Shown here: one piece after another, positions 61,901 to 64,000 of the stretch
Layout: each line of letters opens with the position of its first letter
How positions within the stretch are numbered: the stretch's first letter is position 1
The notes under the pieces: generated by a model
What the model was told of the DNA's origin: nothing
Database searches by the model: none
The model's input: the letters and a program-made list of their open reading frames with translations, nothing else
Source of the DNA: Vanilla planifolia
Lineage: Eukaryota; Streptophyta; Magnoliopsida; Asparagales; Orchidaceae
Assembly: GCA_023846275.1 (NCBI GenBank)
Contig: CM043865.1
Coordinates: forward strand, 5,382,068-5,446,067
Length of the DNA stretch: 64,000 nt
Reading direction: 5' to 3'
Translations under genes and position numbers: made by a program

Positions 61901-62040
61901 ACATAGAGTGTTACATGATTTTTGAAAAAAGATTCATACTTTTAGATAGAAAAGCACATAATGATTTAATAGTTTTACATACGTATTATGGGACTTGAAT
62001 TTTCAACTAATTCATTTTTTTTTATTTCAGGAAATAATAA
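58981..62040. other. AT-rich intergenic DNA, no gene seen
   Basis: An AT microsatellite lies at 60602-60621. On the minus strand, TTGGTATCAAAGCA (61678-61691) looks like a retrotransposon primer-binding site, but neither LTR nor gag is recognisable beside it. The plus frame 61565-61780 has no family motif. Confidence 0.4.
60602..60621. repeat. (AT)10 microsatellite
   Basis: Uninterrupted AT dinucleotide run in non-coding DNA. Confidence 0.9.
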
Positions 62041-62044
62041 TCTT

Positions 62045-62360
62045 AAAAGCTACTCAATTGCATGAGCCTACCAAATCCCAACGAAGCGTTTTAATGAAGA
62101 CTCGGCATCAAAGTCTTCATGGGAAAGAGCTCTTCACGTGAGGAACGAAGGATCAAAAGGTGGCCGTATTGGAGAAGTCGTGCATGAGCACGGCGTACAG
62201 GCGGCTTCGTGCCGTGCATCCACGCTCCACTGCCCATGAAGAAGCCGAGCTCGTTCTCCATCGCGCTGTTCCACGAGCCACGTGACACGCATGGACACGC
62301 GGCATGCCAACAAAGCATATCGTATCCACGTATTTGGATGATAGTTCCTTTGCACGTGTG
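62045..62360. other. GC-rich island with three G-boxes and a small minus-strand frame
   Basis: About 300 bases of markedly GC-richer DNA in AT-rich surroundings. CACGTG occurs at 62135-62140, 62279-62284 and 62353-62358, plus an ACGT core near 62326. On the minus strand an ATG at 62261 in good context (GCGCGATGG) opens a 56-codon frame beginning MENELGFFMGSGAWMHGTKP and ending at 62091; I know no family for it. The plus strand also has open short frames. It could be a gene fragment, the first exon of a small gene, or a promoter-like relic. CACGTG is bound by bZIP and bHLH factors; function here is not shown. Confidence 0.35.
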
Positions 62361-64000
62361 AACTTAAATATGGGCTAAAGGAGAGAAAAAGCTGGCGAAT
62401 TAATTAACGAAGAGACGGTTGCTAAAGGTCACATTCAACTTAACCTATATGACTTCAAATTGATAAGGACATCAACTTGAGGGCTTCAAGCAGACAACTA
62501 CGGAGAAAATGATGCACAGGACAAAGACAGACGACATGCAATCGGCCAAATTAATGCATGCTGACTTAGACATTTAATGATATTTGGGGTTTGTCACCTA
62601 TTCTATTGTACTCCATGACAGAAAACAAGATACTAAAGATAGGAGAGAGAAGATGAGGGAAATAAGAAAATAAATAAATAAATAAATAAAGAGGGGGTAG
62701 TTTTGGCTAAGGAGAAAAAGAAGACTAGGGTGAAAAGTAGTGGGAAACGAAGAGAAATTGAGGGGGAAGAGCATAAGTAAAAAAGGAAAAAGAATAAGAA
62801 AGTCTTAAGGACCAAATGAAGTTGGTTGGCTTTTTGATAAAGAGTGAAGAAAAATTTGGTAGCAAATTTTGGAACAATGAAAATGGGGTTTGGTTTTGGG
62901 AAGAATTTAGTATATAAGTAATGAATAGTTTAGGAGTTATAAAGAAATTAATTATCATATATGATAAATTTTTTATAATAGTTGATTAGTAAATGTTATA
63001 AAAATATGACTTTTATAATGATTGCAATTGTTGTATATGTAAACTTTTTATAGTAGTTGAAAGCATCAATTGTTAAGAAATGTTTTATATAAACTCTTAA
63101 AAAACTCACATTTGATCTCTTAAGTTTTAAGCCTAACTAATGATTATTTTGTAAATCTTCCTCTTTCTTGTTGTTTTTTTATTCCCTTATTGCAATGATT
63201 ATTTTCTAATAGGTTTTGCATTCTCTTGTTATCAATGATTGTCTTCTAATAGATGGTGGATTCTTCACTCAATATAAATGGTTCCAGTTTTGTTACTTTC
63301 ACTCTATTTTTTCACTTTTTTTTTCTTTTTTTTTCACCTTTATTAATAAAGCACTAATTGATAACATTTTAACTTGATAACTATATGACCTATTACAATG
63401 TTTGAAATATGGATCAATCAAATTAATGTTTTAGGTTATTATTAAATCGCATAAAATAAAAACTTATATAAATTAATTTAAGGCCAACTAATAAAGTTCA
63501 TTTCAAATCAACTATAAGAATTATGACTAAAACTTTAAAATCTTAAATAGACATTCTAGATGCTTTACTTTAAAGTAAAATAATATTAGTGGTTATGTAT
63601 TTTAGAAAAGTAGGTGATAATACACAAATATTTTATAAAACTTTATGTAGTGAAAAATATTAGCTATTAGTGGTTATAATGGAGAAGTACATATATTAAC
63701 CCTCAAAATCTTGAATGAAAATATATCATTTAATGGTCTAAATTATTACCTTTATGCTTTTTCTTAATGGCTTAAGTGTGGATAATCTTGGTAGCCTTGA
63801 TTTCCCTTGTGCAATTTTTTGATAAGTATTGCAAATCCATTTGGTAAGTGTTACATCTCTTTTTTTTCATCATTGTTTAACATATTTTTCATCTTTGATA
63901 ATTACTCACAACCTACTTTTCTTTTCCTTCTATTCCACTTAAGATATTTTCATGCAACTAAAAACTTATATTGTAACTATAATATCTTAAAACTTGATCT
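62361..64000. other. AT-rich DNA to the window end, no gene seen
   Basis: A purine-rich stretch at 62500-62900 includes an (AAAT)n run at 62667-62690. The minus-strand frames over it are Phe/Ser-rich shadows. Nothing else is supported. Confidence 0.45.
62667..62690. repeat. (AAAT)n microsatellite
   Basis: Six uninterrupted AAAT-type tetranucleotides inside a purine-rich stretch. Confidence 0.9.

Noticed and set aside
1-64000. Search for CRISPR arrays, operons or bacterial systems
   Set aside because: Spliced genes, a nuclear tRNA and plant retroelements show this is plant nuclear DNA; no regularly spaced identical repeats with unique spacers were seen.

Overview
The window is nuclear DNA from a flowering plant. 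It is strongly AT-rich and contains one intron-split gene of unknown function, one NAC transcription-factor gene, one nuclear tRNA-Glu and many decayed retrotransposons. The sharp GC rise in the coding exons (first exon of the unknown gene, all NAC exons) against a very AT-rich background suggests a monocot, possibly a Zingiberales-type genome. That assignment is inference only; there is no species marker in the sequence.

Layout. 1-10.0 kb: gene-free. It holds a diverged tandem duplication (1350-1999), possible long-LTR pieces (about 2063-4300 and 7100-8400), and between them a minus-strand Ty1/copia gag-integrase relic (about 4545-6735). 10.0-27.9 kb: one plus-strand gene of eight coding exons (10046-27677, 638 codons as read) for a conserved-looking membrane protein I cannot name. 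Introns 5 (5.1 kb) and 6 (10.0 kb) are swollen by transposon insertions: a copia-type LTR with a five-unit internal repeat in intron 5; a LINE relic with recognisable ORF1 and ORF2 parts and a non-autonomous LTR element with both LTRs in intron 6. The first exon has a reading-frame conflict. 28-31.9 kb: a second short LTR-flanked element, then an intact tRNA-Glu(CTC) at 31944-32015. 32-44 kb: AT-rich, no gene. 44-50 kb: a possible long LTR with a primer-binding-site-like motif, then a minus-strand Ty3/gypsy reverse-transcriptase-end/RNase H/integrase relic (48060-49700). 53.0-54.2 kb: an intact three-exon NAC gene (322 aa), plus strand. 54.3-64 kb: AT-rich, apart from a 0.3 kb GC-rich island with three G-boxes at about 62.1-62.36 kb.

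The genes do not form a pathway. The intact NAC gene and tRNA are compact, while the unknown gene has absorbed about 15 kb of transposon-bearing intron and still keeps consistent splice sites and phases in every exon after the first. I found no convincing previously undescribed biological system. The strongest items for a second look are the frame conflict in exon 1, the two short-internal-region LTR elements, and the GC island with G-boxes.
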